Shown: positions 6,706 to 13,076 of the stretch, piece after piece
Layout: every line of letters begins with the position of its first letter
How positions within the stretch are numbered: position 1 is the first letter of the stretch
Assembly: GCA_023445705.1 (NCBI GenBank)
Contig: JAEXKM010000309.1
Coordinates: 1-13,076 of the forward strand
From: Pseudomonadota bacterium
Lineage (GTDB): Bacteria; Pseudomonadota; Alphaproteobacteria; Caulobacterales; Caulobacteraceae
Reading direction: 5' to 3'
Length of the DNA stretch: 13,076 nucleotides
Made by a program: the position numbers and the translations under genes
Notes under the pieces: generated by a model
Told to the model about the DNA's origin: nothing
What the model saw: the letters and a program-made list of their open reading frames with translations, nothing else
Database searches by the model: none

Positions 6706-9700
6706 TCACCACGCCTTGGTCAGCTGGAGAGAAACAAATCTCCCAATCGGATCCCCATTGGACGGGTCGTAGGCTATGCCCGCGGTGTTGTCGTAAAAGG
6801 GCGGACGTTCGTCGAAGAGATTGCGAATGTTCAACGTCGCCGAGAGACCAGCGATAGGAGCGCTCGGTGGCGCCTCGAAACGCAATTGCAGGTCAAATGT
6901 GGTCAGCGCATCGATCGAGGTCCCCAAAGCATCCTGGTAGCCCGAAACATAGTTGATCGAAGCGCCCGCTCCCCAGGAGCCTCTGCGCCAATCCACCGAA
7001 CCCCTGGCGCGCCAGTCCAAGGGATAAGTCGCAACACCCACGAGATCCACCGGCGCCGAGGTGGGCGTCAACGTCTGCTCGTAGCGATAGAGATGGCTGG
7101 CGTTGGCGTTAAACGAGACGGTGTTCTCGCCGAACATATGCTCATAGGCCGCCGTAAGATCGATCCCGCTCACCCGCAGCGAGGCCGTGTTCACATAGCG
7201 AGAATCGACGATGGCTCCGTAGGCCTCGGGCGGACCCAACACCGTCCGCGTTGCTGGATCGTTCAGCAGCGCGGCGATGAGCGCCCGATCGGCGGCGTTT
7301 GTCGCCGGCGAGATGCGACGCACAAAGGTGGAGACATTCGCGTCGTCCAGCGCAGTTTGGATATTCGCTTGGACAGGACGATCGATACGATCTTTGAAAC
7401 GAACATCGAACCAGTTGAAGCCGAGCCGCAACCCGTTGAACCGCTGAGGCGCCAGCTCAAAGCCCGCGGTGTAGGAGTCTGCGGTTTCAGGATCGAGATC
7501 TGGATTGCCCCCCGACTGGATGAGTGTCCCCACGCGCGCGTTTCCCGAGGGCAGCAGCGAAGAGGAATTGCTCGCCGGATCGCTCAGCTCTCGGAGCGCC
7601 GGAGCCCGGAACGAACGCCCGTAGCTAGCTCGCACAAGCAGGCCCTCGAACGGCGACCAGATCGCGCCGACCTTCGGATTCCCGGTCCAGCCAAAATCGC
7701 TGTAGCGCTCGATGCGTCCCGCAACCGACAGTTCCAGGCGCTCCAGTCCAGTGCGCTGGTTTGCGGCGTCAAAGAGCGGCACGCGCAATTCGGCGAAGGC
7801 CGCGTCGACCCTGCGCCCAACATCCACCGTCGCCAGAGGGATCGGAGCCACGCTGGTCGTGTAGTTCACACCACCGCGCGTAAACGCCTCCTCCCTGTGC
7901 TGAGCGCCAATTGCGAGTTTGATCGGGCCAGCTGGCAGGCTGACGAGCGAGCCGTCGGCCTTGAAATTCACAGACCTTACGACGCCTTGGTTTCGTATCC
8001 TCTGGTAGCCCCCGCCGATGTAGCCAAGGACGACATCTGAATTGGCCCTCTCACCCGCGAAGGGATTGAAATAGCCGTCAGCGGCGGGGCTGTAGGGCGT
8101 ATCGGGCCGATCGACGCTCAGCCCCAAAGCCTCGCTCACGGCAATTGTATTGAGTAGCCCGGTGTTCTTCGACCGGCCGATCTCACGCCCATAGGCGCCG
8201 TAAAACTCCGCGCGCCAGTCTCCCCAAAGCTGCGCCTCAAGTCCTAGGGACACCCCTAGGCTCTCAGCCGAGCCCCCGGCGCGCGCGTTCGGCAGCTCGG
8301 CGAAGGCGTACTGGATGCTGTGGCTCGCCGAGCCATTGGGCGAAACAAAATACGGGTTGGCGCGCGTAACACTGATCAAGCCGGTATTGACGCCGGAAGC
8401 CGCGTCGTATTCGCGCCGCCCATAGCGAACGTCCCCCGACACATCGATCCGCTCGGTGAGACTTTGGCGCGCCGTCAAATAGAGGCTATGCCGCTGTTGG
8501 CGCGGCAATACGTCGACCCCCAGGCGTTGATTTCGCAGGTTAATCGCGCCGGCGACAAAGTCGCTTGGCGTGAGGCTCGTCCCATCCTGATCGCTCGGAA
8601 TGGCCCAGTAAGGCGCGCTGACCCCGGTCGCCGGATCCACGCCCAATATGTTGCCCGGAAAGGCGAAGTTGCTACGCTGATCGGAACCGCCAAGCCTTCG
8701 AAGATCGGCGTCCCGAGCGATCTCCCGGTCGGCCGAGCGGAGGCGATCGCGTTGGTAGTATTCATAGGAAATCAATGCGCCCCCGCTGGACCAGCTTTTC
8801 CCCAGGGTCTGGGCGAACTGGAATTCGGAGGGCTCGCCGGCAGAGGCGACGCCGGCCGAGAGACGTGTCTCAGCGCCCTCGAACCGCTTCTTCAGGACAA
8901 TGTTCACAACCCCGCCCACCGCATCTGCGCCATAGAGCGCCGAGGCGCCGTCGAGCAGCAGTTCCACCCTCTCGATCGCAGACGTAGGAATGGTCGAGAT
9001 ATCGGCGAATTCGGCGTTAGAGCCGGCCCCGCCCATGCGCCGGCCATTCACCAGCACCAGCGTCGCGTCGGCGCCCAGGCCACGTAGATTTAGGCCGCTG
9101 CCAAAGTGCGCGTTGGTCCCTTGGCGCTCGCCGCCATTGTTATTTAGGCCTTCGTTGACGCTTCCGGCGAAATTCTGAGGCAGCGCCGCCAGCGCCCCAG
9201 CCACCGTCGTGTAACCTGAGCGCTCTATCTGGGTCCGGTCAAAGACCATCATCGGCGATGGCGTGTCGGAGACCCCCCTGATCAGCGAGCCTGTGACCGT
9301 CAACTCATCCACTAGGGGCGCTGCGGCGCGCGGCCAGGCCTGCGCTTGCGGCGCAGGCTCAGAGCCCGTTTGCTCGGGCGTCGAGGGCGCAGTTTCATCA
9401 GACCCGCCGATTGATGGCGGGCGAGCTGGCGAAGGCGCCTTGGCCAACGGCGCGCGCAAGATCAGGACACCTTCCTTTGTCCGCGCAGGGGCGATGCCGC
9501 TGCCCGCCAAGAGGCGGGTTAGGGCCTCTTCCGGCGTGAACCGCCCGCGCAACGCTTCAGCCTGCCGCCCCGCGACCAACTCGGAGGCGTAAAGGACCTG
9601 CTGATGAGTTTGCGCCGCCAGCGCGTCCAGGGCGCTCGCAAGCTTCCCAGCTGGAACGTCAATCGCCACCGCTTCCTGAGCGGATGCTGAAGACGACCAC

Positions 9701-9777
9701 GCCGCCAATAGGCCAACCGCGGCGCTCACCAAAAACCGATGCTTTCGAGCTGAAAGTTTGCGAGACGATCGGTGCAT
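6706..9777 (-). CDS. TonB-dependent receptor with STN signalling domain
   Basis: This is a 1023-residue outer-membrane receptor. Residues 1-33 are a signal peptide ending ASSASA-like before QEAV. Residues about 37-108 form an STN (secretin/TonB N-terminal) domain (IDVPAGKLASALDALAAQTH and following), the module that contacts FecR-type anti-sigma factors. A 45-residue Pro/Ala/Ser/Glu-rich linker follows, then a TonB-box-like DELTVTGS (157-164), a plug domain with LNLRGLGADATLVLVNGRR (229-247) and RVELLLDGASALYGADAVGG, and a long beta-barrel with conserved YGRSFRAPALRELS and a C-terminal aromatic-rich end (FVSLQLTKAW). A GGGGGAA ribosome binding site sits 5 nt before the start. Context suggests the ligand is the exported lasso peptide, possibly metal- or siderophore-independent; the ligand is inferred. 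Confidence 0.92.
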   Translation of the reverse strand: MHRSSRKLSARKHRFLVSAAVGLLAAWSSSASAQEAVAIDVPAGKLASALDALAAQTHQQVLYASELVAGRQAEALRGRFTPEEALTRLLAGSGIAPARTKEGVLILRAPLAKAPSPARPPSIGGSDETAPSTPEQTGSEPAPQAQAWPRAAAPLVDELTVTGSLIRGVSDTPSPMMVFDRTQIERSGYTTVAGALAALPQNFAGSVNEGLNNNGGERQGTNAHFGSGLNLRGLGADATLVLVNGRRMGGAGSNAEFADISTIPTSAIERVELLLDGASALYGADAVGGVVNIVLKKRFEGAETRLSAGVASAGEPSEFQFAQTLGKSWSSGGALISYEYYQRDRLRSADREIARDADLRRLGGSDQRSNFAFPGNILGVDPATGVSAPYWAIPSDQDGTSLTPSDFVAGAINLRNQRLGVDVLPRQQRHSLYLTARQSLTERIDVSGDVRYGRREYDAASGVNTGLISVTRANPYFVSPNGSASHSIQYAFAELPNARAGGSAESLGVSLGLEAQLWGDWRAEFYGAYGREIGRSKNTGLLNTIAVSEALGLSVDRPDTPYSPAADGYFNPFAGERANSDVVLGYIGGGYQRIRNQGVVRSVNFKADGSLVSLPAGPIKLAIGAQHREEAFTRGGVNYTTSVAPIPLATVDVGRRVDAAFAELRVPLFDAANQRTGLERLELSVAGRIERYSDFGWTGNPKVGAIWSPFEGLLVRASYGRSFRAPALRELSDPASNSSSLLPSGNARVGTLIQSGGNPDLDPETADSYTAGFELAPQRFNGLRLGFNWFDVRFKDRIDRPVQANIQTALDDANVSTFVRRISPATNAADRALIAALLNDPATRTVLGPPEAYGAIVDSRYVNTASLRVSGIDLTAAYEHMFGENTVSFNANASHLYRYEQTLTPTSAPVDLVGVATYPLDWRARGSVDWRRGSWGAGASINYVSGYQDALGTSIDALTTFDLQLRFEAPPSAPIAGLSATLNIRNLFDERPPFYDNTAGIAYDPSNGDPIGRFVSLQLTKAW

Positions 9778-9897
9778 CTTGTTCCCCCGACGCCGCGACA
9801 GCTCGCCGGGATGGCGATGCCCTAAATGCGTTTTCGCAACGTCGCCCAGAGAGACGCGCCGCCTCCCCGAAATGCGAACTTACCCTGATCGATTTTT
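9778..9897 (-). promoter_or_regulatory. Gap upstream of the receptor gene with a repeated 11-mer
   Basis: Between fecR-like and receptor genes is a 120-bp gap, unlike the 12-14 bp gaps elsewhere in this operon. Read on the - strand it contains CGCATTTCGGG (plus coordinates 9866-9876) and CGCATTTAGGG (9820-9830), 46 bp apart and differing at one position. A separate receptor promoter served by the adjacent sigma factor would be expected here, as in FecI-type systems. I could not identify -35/-10 boxes with confidence, so the role is inferred. Confidence 0.35.
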
Positions 9898-10878
9898 TCA
9901 CCCCCTGGGAGGATGATTGGCTCGCAGCACTATGGCGCCGGCCGACCTATCGGCCGTGAGACCGAAGAGCTCAGTGACCGCCGAAACAAAGGCGGCCGTA
10001 TCGCCGGTTTCGAATGCGCCGTTAATGCGCACTTGGGCAAGCTCGCCAGCCTCCAGCACGATCTTTGTGCGGCTATAGCGATTGACCTCGTCGACGGCGC
10101 TAGCCAGGGGCGTTTCAAGAAAGCGCAGGCGACCGGTAGTCCAGCTCGTCGCCTGGGTCACGTCCGCACGACGTGGGCGGGGCGCCTCGCCCTGGAGCGT
10201 GATCTGCTCATTGGGGTTCAGCGTCCACGCGCCGGAGCGGCCGGTTCTGGCCACCTCCACGCGCCCCTCGACCAAGGTGACATGCGTTCCGCCCTCGGCG
10301 CGCCGGACATCAAACTTGGTGCCAAGGGCGCGCACGCGAGCATCCCCAGCCTGCACGAGGAAGGGACGCGCTTCATCATGAGCCACCTCGAAATACGCCT
10401 CGCCGCGCTCGAGCACTAACTGACGCTCACGCGGCCCATATCTCACCTGGACCTTGCTGTCGGTGTTCAGTCGCACCACCGACCCATCCTGGAGACGGAT
10501 GATCTGCTGAGCGCCGACCTCAGTCGAATAGGTCAGCGGTCGCAGCGCCAACACGAGCACGACAGCGGCCGACAGCGCCATCGCGGCCAACCCAAAAGGC
10601 GCGATCCAGCGCGCGCCCAGAGGACCAAATCCTCGCTTGCGCCGCCCATCGCGAAGGACGGCCTCCGTCATTCTCACCAGCTCAGGATCATTGCGCAGCT
10701 GCTCGGCCTGAGCCATCCGGGCTTCGACTTCAGCATAGGCTGCACGGTTGGCAGGGTGGGCCCGCCAAGCGAAGAAGCCATCGATCGTGGTCTCGCTGAC
10801 GTTGTCCTGCGCCAGCCGCATGAACCATCCGGCCGCCTCTTCCAATGCGCGGCGTTCGCCTCCGTGGAGCCTGCCCAT
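9898..10878 (-). CDS. FecR-family anti-sigma factor / signal transducer
   Basis: This is a 326-residue inner-membrane protein. The N-terminal cytoplasmic part (about 10-60) has the DUF4880-like AAGWFMRL...FFAWRAHPANRAAY pattern that binds the sigma factor. One membrane helix lies at about 92-112 (WIAPFGLAAMALSAAVVLVL). The periplasmic FecR domain (about 117-211) includes GAQQIIRLQDGSVVRLNTDS and FEVAHDEARPFLVQAGDARV, and a C-terminal STN-like segment (about 250-322) follows, with LRFLETPLASAVDEVNRYS. This layout fits relaying receptor occupancy across the periplasm to the sigma factor. It begins 14 bp after the sigma gene's stop. Its usual partner domain, STN, is present in the downstream receptor. 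The assignment is firm; the lasso peptide as signal is inferred from context. Confidence 0.93.
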   Translation of the reverse strand: MGRLHGGERRALEEAAGWFMRLAQDNVSETTIDGFFAWRAHPANRAAYAEVEARMAQAEQLRNDPELVRMTEAVLRDGRRKRGFGPLGARWIAPFGLAAMALSAAVVLVLALRPLTYSTEVGAQQIIRLQDGSVVRLNTDSKVQVRYGPRERQLVLERGEAYFEVAHDEARPFLVQAGDARVRALGTKFDVRRAEGGTHVTLVEGRVEVARTGRSGAWTLNPNEQITLQGEAPRPRRADVTQATSWTTGRLRFLETPLASAVDEVNRYSRTKIVLEAGELAQVRINGAFETGDTAAFVSAVTELFGLTADRSAGAIVLRANHPPRG

Positions 10879-10892
10879 GGTCAGTTACAGCC

Positions 10893-11480
10893 TCAATCGT
10901 GAAGTCGCGTCACCATGAGCGCGATCGCTTTTTGCAGCCGCTTGTCTATGGCGCGGACGGACAGATTACAGCGTTGCGCGATCTCACGGTTCGTCAAGCC
11001 ACCGATCTTACTCAGCAAAATTACCTCCCTAAGCTTAGGAGGTAACGACTTAATGACCTCGCGCACGTGGAAGTCGTCGTCTACCGCCCCCGGCGCAGTT
11101 GAATGGCTGAGTTCATCGGCTTCTGGAAGCGCCGCATACTGCGCCCGCACCCGGCTGCGCCGAAACTGGTCGCGCGCGACATTCCTGGCGATGGTCATCA
11201 GCAGGGCGCGCGGCGTTTCAACGCTCCCATGGGGGTACGCCGCGGCTCGAAAGAAGGTTTCCTGCGTTAGGTCATCAACCCATTGCGCGCCATAACGACG
11301 CGAAATCGCACGGCGAAGCCACTCGGCATGTCGCCTATAAAGCTCATCTAGATTGGCACGGCGAACGTCGTGGTCTGAAGCCAGACCATAGGCTTCGGCC
11401 CCAACGTCGGACGAGGAGAGCGTCCCGCCGGCGCGGTCCTGGAGCGCGCGTGCGTAAGCGGCCCCCGATTGTCGGGACAT
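10893..11480 (-). CDS. ECF sigma factor, FecI-like
   Basis: This is a 195-residue extracytoplasmic-function sigma factor. Region 2 (about 45-112) contains LYRRHAEWLRRAISRRYG, then DDLTQETFFRAA and the DNA-melting segment with LLMTIARNVARDQFRRSR. Region 4 (about 138-190) contains VIKSLPPKLREVILLSKIGG and a helix-turn-helix LTNREIAQRCNLSVRAIDKR, both normal for the FecI-like group. The start at 11480 has GAGGG 6 nt upstream; it gives an unusually long 40-residue N-terminal extension before LDELYRR, so a downstream start is possible. As first gene of the - strand operon it presumably drives transcription of the receptor and isopeptidase when FecR is triggered, though its target promoter was not identified. 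Confidence 0.92.
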   Translation of the reverse strand: MSRQSGAAYARALQDRAGGTLSSSDVGAEAYGLASDHDVRRANLDELYRRHAEWLRRAISRRYGAQWVDDLTQETFFRAAAYPHGSVETPRALLMTIARNVARDQFRRSRVRAQYAALPEADELSHSTAPGAVDDDFHVREVIKSLPPKLREVILLSKIGGLTNREIAQRCNLSVRAIDKRLQKAIALMVTRLHD

Positions 11481-11768
11481 CTAGCGCCCTCGAGCAAAGG
11501 CCGCGCGACGTCAGAACCAGGCGTCTCGAACACGTGGGTCTGGCCCTCGTGTCCCGCGCTTTCCCGCAAAAGGCGGTCTTGCATGGCGCGGGCGCCCAGC
11601 TGCTTATTATCGCCGTCACGGCGGCGGACGGCCTCGGCCGCCCGACCTGCTCGGAAGACTGACATGAGTTTCGCCGGCCCGCTAGAGGCGAGCAAGTTCG
11701 ATTGGCCTAGCGCGATTGGGCGCAAATTGCGCTCAAGATCGCTGAAGCTCAGGCTCGGCTAAGCGGCG
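11481..11768. other. Sigma-factor upstream region without a supported gene
   Basis: This gap between the sigma gene and the terminator of the PEP-CTERM gene must contain the promoter of the sigma-FecR-receptor-isopeptidase operon. It has a perfect dyad, GCGCAA-A-TTGCGC, at 11720-11732, about 240 bp upstream of the sigma start, which is a candidate operator. Open frames on both strands exist, including one on the - strand that would start near 11665 and read into the sigma gene, but none shows a recognisable domain. I could not place a promoter with confidence. Confidence 0.4.
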
Positions 11769-11806
11769 AAAAAGGGGACGCCGCAACTGCCAGCGGCATC
11801 CCCTTT
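11769..11806 (-). terminator. Rho-independent terminator of the PEP-CTERM gene
   Basis: Plus-strand 11771-11784 and 11793-11806 are complementary over 14 positions around an 8-nt loop. On the - strand transcript the only imperfect pair is a G-U wobble, and the stem is followed by a run of five U (11773-11769). It begins 14 bp beyond the PEP-CTERM stop codon, in the right orientation. On the + strand the same stem has a C-A mismatch and a weaker T-run, so it is mainly a - strand terminator. Confidence 0.88.
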
Positions 11807-11819
11807 AGAAGATGCGCGA

Positions 11820-12611
11820 TCAGGCGAGCGTCAGTCCCTCGCGGCGTCGGGCGCTGCGGACCATAGCGCCAGCTGCGCCAAATCCGACAATCATGAGGGC
11901 CCAGGTGGTGGGCTCAGGCACCGCCGAGGCGACGCTGTAGAGATCGATCTTTCCGCGGATAAACGCGCTGTTAAGCGCTTGTTCCTTGGTCCAGAAGCCT
12001 CCGCTAGGCACGCCATCGACCAGGAAGCCGGCGATGTTCAGCGTATACTCCTTGCCGTCGATCACGAAGACCTGGGAGTTGGAGTTGAAGTTCATCGTCA
12101 CCTGATCGGCGCAGCCGTTGGCGTTGATGCCCGTATTATTCCAGCCGCCATTGGCGCAAGGATTGGAACTATTGGTCGTCTCCCAGTGGGAGAAATTGTA
12201 CTCGAAGGTCTTGGTGCCGAGGAAGCTGCCGGCCGCCCAGACGTCCGTCGTGAACATCAGGGTGATGCCCTCGATCGAGCCGCCCGAACTGATCGGGAAG
12301 TTCACGTGCTGGAACTCGCCGATGTTCACCGCGCCCGAGGAGTCGATGTCCTGGTTCAGGCTCGCCGAGAAATCGGTGCCGATGAAATTGTAGCCGCTCT
12401 TGCCATAGCCGGTGGACGTACCCCAGCGCACCTGGGCGTTGTCGCTGTTGTTGTTGCTGTAGGTGATGCTGCTGCCACCGACAGGGCTCACCCATTCACC
12501 CTTCACATTCTTAAACTCAACCTGCACCGCAGCCAACGCAGAGCCGGCCATCATCAGGGAAGATACAACCACTGCGGCGGCCCCGGCCGCCCATTTCGCT
12601 TTGACTTTCAT
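11820..12611 (-). CDS. Secreted PEPxxWA-CTERM sorting domain protein
   Basis: This is a 263-residue exported protein. Residues 1-27 are a signal peptide (MKVKAKWAAGAAAVVVSSLM, ending SALA). The mature part is rich in Gly, Ser, Asn and aromatic residues, with GEWVSP, QVRWGTSTG and GEFQHVNFPI. This pattern resembles the THxN / choice-of-anchor K group of PEP-CTERM proteins. The C-terminus has the sorting signal in order: VPEPTTWA (231-238), a hydrophobic helix (LMIVGFGAAGAMV) and a basic cluster (RSARRR). Such proteins are processed by an exosortase and displayed at or released from the surface; no exosortase gene is in the window. GGAAG precedes the start by 4 nt. It is flanked by its own terminator and has no visible link with the lasso system. 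The precise function is unknown. Confidence 0.9.
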   Translation of the reverse strand: MKVKAKWAAGAAAVVVSSLMMAGSALAAVQVEFKNVKGEWVSPVGGSSITYSNNNSDNAQVRWGTSTGYGKSGYNFIGTDFSASLNQDIDSSGAVNIGEFQHVNFPISSGGSIEGITLMFTTDVWAAGSFLGTKTFEYNFSHWETTNSSNPCANGGWNNTGINANGCADQVTMNFNSNSQVFVIDGKEYTLNIAGFLVDGVPSGGFWTKEQALNSAFIRGKIDLYSVASAVPEPTTWALMIVGFGAAGAMVRSARRREGLTLA

Positions 12612-12628
12612 CGCTTCCAGCCCCGTTT

Positions 12629-12643
12629 GAGAACAGCGTTCTC
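12629..12643. promoter_or_regulatory. Perfect dyad upstream of the PEP-CTERM gene, candidate operator
   Basis: GAGAAC-AGC-GTTCTC is a perfect 6-3-6 inverted repeat centred 25 bp upstream of the PEP-CTERM start codon. That is the right place for a repressor site or a leader hairpin. It is not the alphaproteobacterial LexA box, which is a direct repeat of GTTC with a 7-bp spacer. No regulator can be assigned. Confidence 0.4.
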
Positions 12644-12752
12644 CTCCCGACTAGAATGAAAAGCGGAGCCATGCCAAGCCAAATGGTTAAGATTTTGCAA
12701 TTCGTTAAACTTACTCGGCAAAGCCTCGCCTGGAGACTGTTTTTGACCTGGC

Positions 12753-12836
12753 CGCCTCGCCCGCGAGGCGAATTTCACGCCGGAACGATCCGCCCGATGA
12801 GACGCTAGCCCTGCCGAAGGCGCCCGTTTGGCGCCT
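12753..12836. repeat. Two GC-rich hairpins between the divergent right-flank genes
   Basis: CGCCTCGC-CC-GCGAGGCG (12753-12770) is an 8-bp perfect dyad. AGGCGCC-CGTTT-GGCGCCT (12818-12836) is a 7-bp stem with a 5-nt loop, 32 bp before the start of the last gene and likely in its leader. Neither is followed by a T-run, so they are not typical terminators. Clear promoter boxes were not found in this gap (12612-12867). Confidence 0.4.
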
Positions 12837-12867
12837 GCCTTCCAACGAACCCTAACGGAGGCCAGGC

Positions 12868-13076
12868 ATGTTCACCGACATCTACGACCGCGCTCTCTAT
12901 GGCGAGGACGACCGCCGCCCGCATTGGCGAGACGAACGCCGCTTCGAGCGCCCGCAAAGGGACGCCCGCTACCGCTACGGCGCGCCCGACAACGCCCGCT
13001 ACGACAATCGCGACGAAGAACGCCGCGTGCCGCGCGACGAAACCAGCCGCCTCATCGCCTCCAACAAGGTGGAGGG
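12868..13076 (+). CDS. Probable PRC-barrel domain protein, 5' part only
   Basis: The frame is open from ATG 12868 to the window end (69 codons plus two bases), with GGAG about 8 nt upstream. The first 55 residues or so are very rich in Arg, Asp, Glu and Tyr (for example DERRFERPQRDARYRYGAPD), a low-complexity, probably disordered segment. It then reads ETSRLIASNKVEG, which closely resembles the entry to PRC-barrel domains of Caulobacterales proteins (LIASxKVEGTxVYxxxGE). The barrel itself lies outside the window, so the family call rests on this short motif. It is divergent from the PEP-CTERM gene and probably unrelated to the lasso cluster. Confidence 0.6.
   Translation, partial: MFTDIYDRALYGEDDRRPHWRDERRFERPQRDARYRYGAPDNARYDNRDEERRVPRDETSRLIASNKVE

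Noticed and set aside
6370..8040. A 556-codon open frame on the + strand
   Set aside because: It lies antisense across the isopeptidase and receptor genes, is rich in Arg/Gly/Ala, and has no domain pattern. Such frames are common opposite high-GC genes.
8320..9087. A 255-codon + strand open frame
   Set aside because: It is antisense to the receptor plug and barrel coding region, with no recognisable motif.
11348..11725. A 125-codon - strand open frame overlapping the sigma factor start
   Set aside because: It has no family resemblance and overlaps the sigma gene by over 100 bp in another frame; a degraded gene cannot be excluded.
11979..12659. A 226-codon + strand open frame
   Set aside because: It is antisense to the well-supported PEP-CTERM gene and has repetitive Val/Gly/Ala/Asp composition typical of a shadow frame.
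12655..12690. A sigma-54-like TTGGCA...CGCTT upstream of the PEP-CTERM gene
   Set aside because: The spacing of GG and GC is off by one base and the -12 element does not match, so it is not a credible sigma-54 promoter.
1..13076. CRISPR arrays, tRNA or rRNA genes, insertion sequences
   Set aside because: No regularly spaced repeats, RNA gene signatures, transposase motifs or terminal repeats were seen on reading the window.

Overview
The window comes from a high-GC alphaproteobacterium, most likely in the order Caulobacterales (Caulobacter/Phenylobacterium/Brevundimonas type). The evidence is the lasso-peptide leader style, a FecI/FecR/TonB-receptor system with an STN domain, a PEPxxWA-CTERM protein and a PRC-barrel-like gene. 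No database search was possible, so the taxonomy is an inference.

The centre of the window (about 1.0-11.5 kb) is a complete lasso-peptide locus of the isopeptidase-containing class known from astexins, caulosegnins, caulonodins and benenodin. On the + strand are a GntR regulator (1024-1653), a 38-residue precursor A (1738-1854), a strong GC hairpin (1862-1883), the leader-binding/leader-cleaving protein B (1902-2555) and the asparagine-synthetase-like macrolactam synthetase C (2555-4333). On the - strand, converging with C and overlapping it by 58 bp, is an operon reading ECF sigma factor (11480-10893), FecR anti-sigma (10878-9898), STN-type TonB-dependent receptor (9777-6706) and periplasmic prolyl-oligopeptidase-like isopeptidase E (6693-4276). 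An XRE-type regulator (708-217, - strand) lies upstream of the GntR gene.

Working model: B removes a 20-residue leader and C joins Ser1 to an acidic side chain, most simply Glu9, giving an 18-residue, very acidic, Ser1-type lasso peptide. The receptor would recognise and import the exported peptide and signal through its STN domain to FecR and the sigma factor. Isopeptidase E would open the ring in the periplasm. No ABC exporter (D gene) is present, as is usual for this class.

The right flank (11.5-13.1 kb) looks unrelated to the lasso system. It holds a convincing rho-independent terminator, a secreted PEPxxWA-CTERM protein and the 5' end of a probable PRC-barrel gene. Several short inverted or direct repeats in the promoters are listed as candidate operators, at low confidence.
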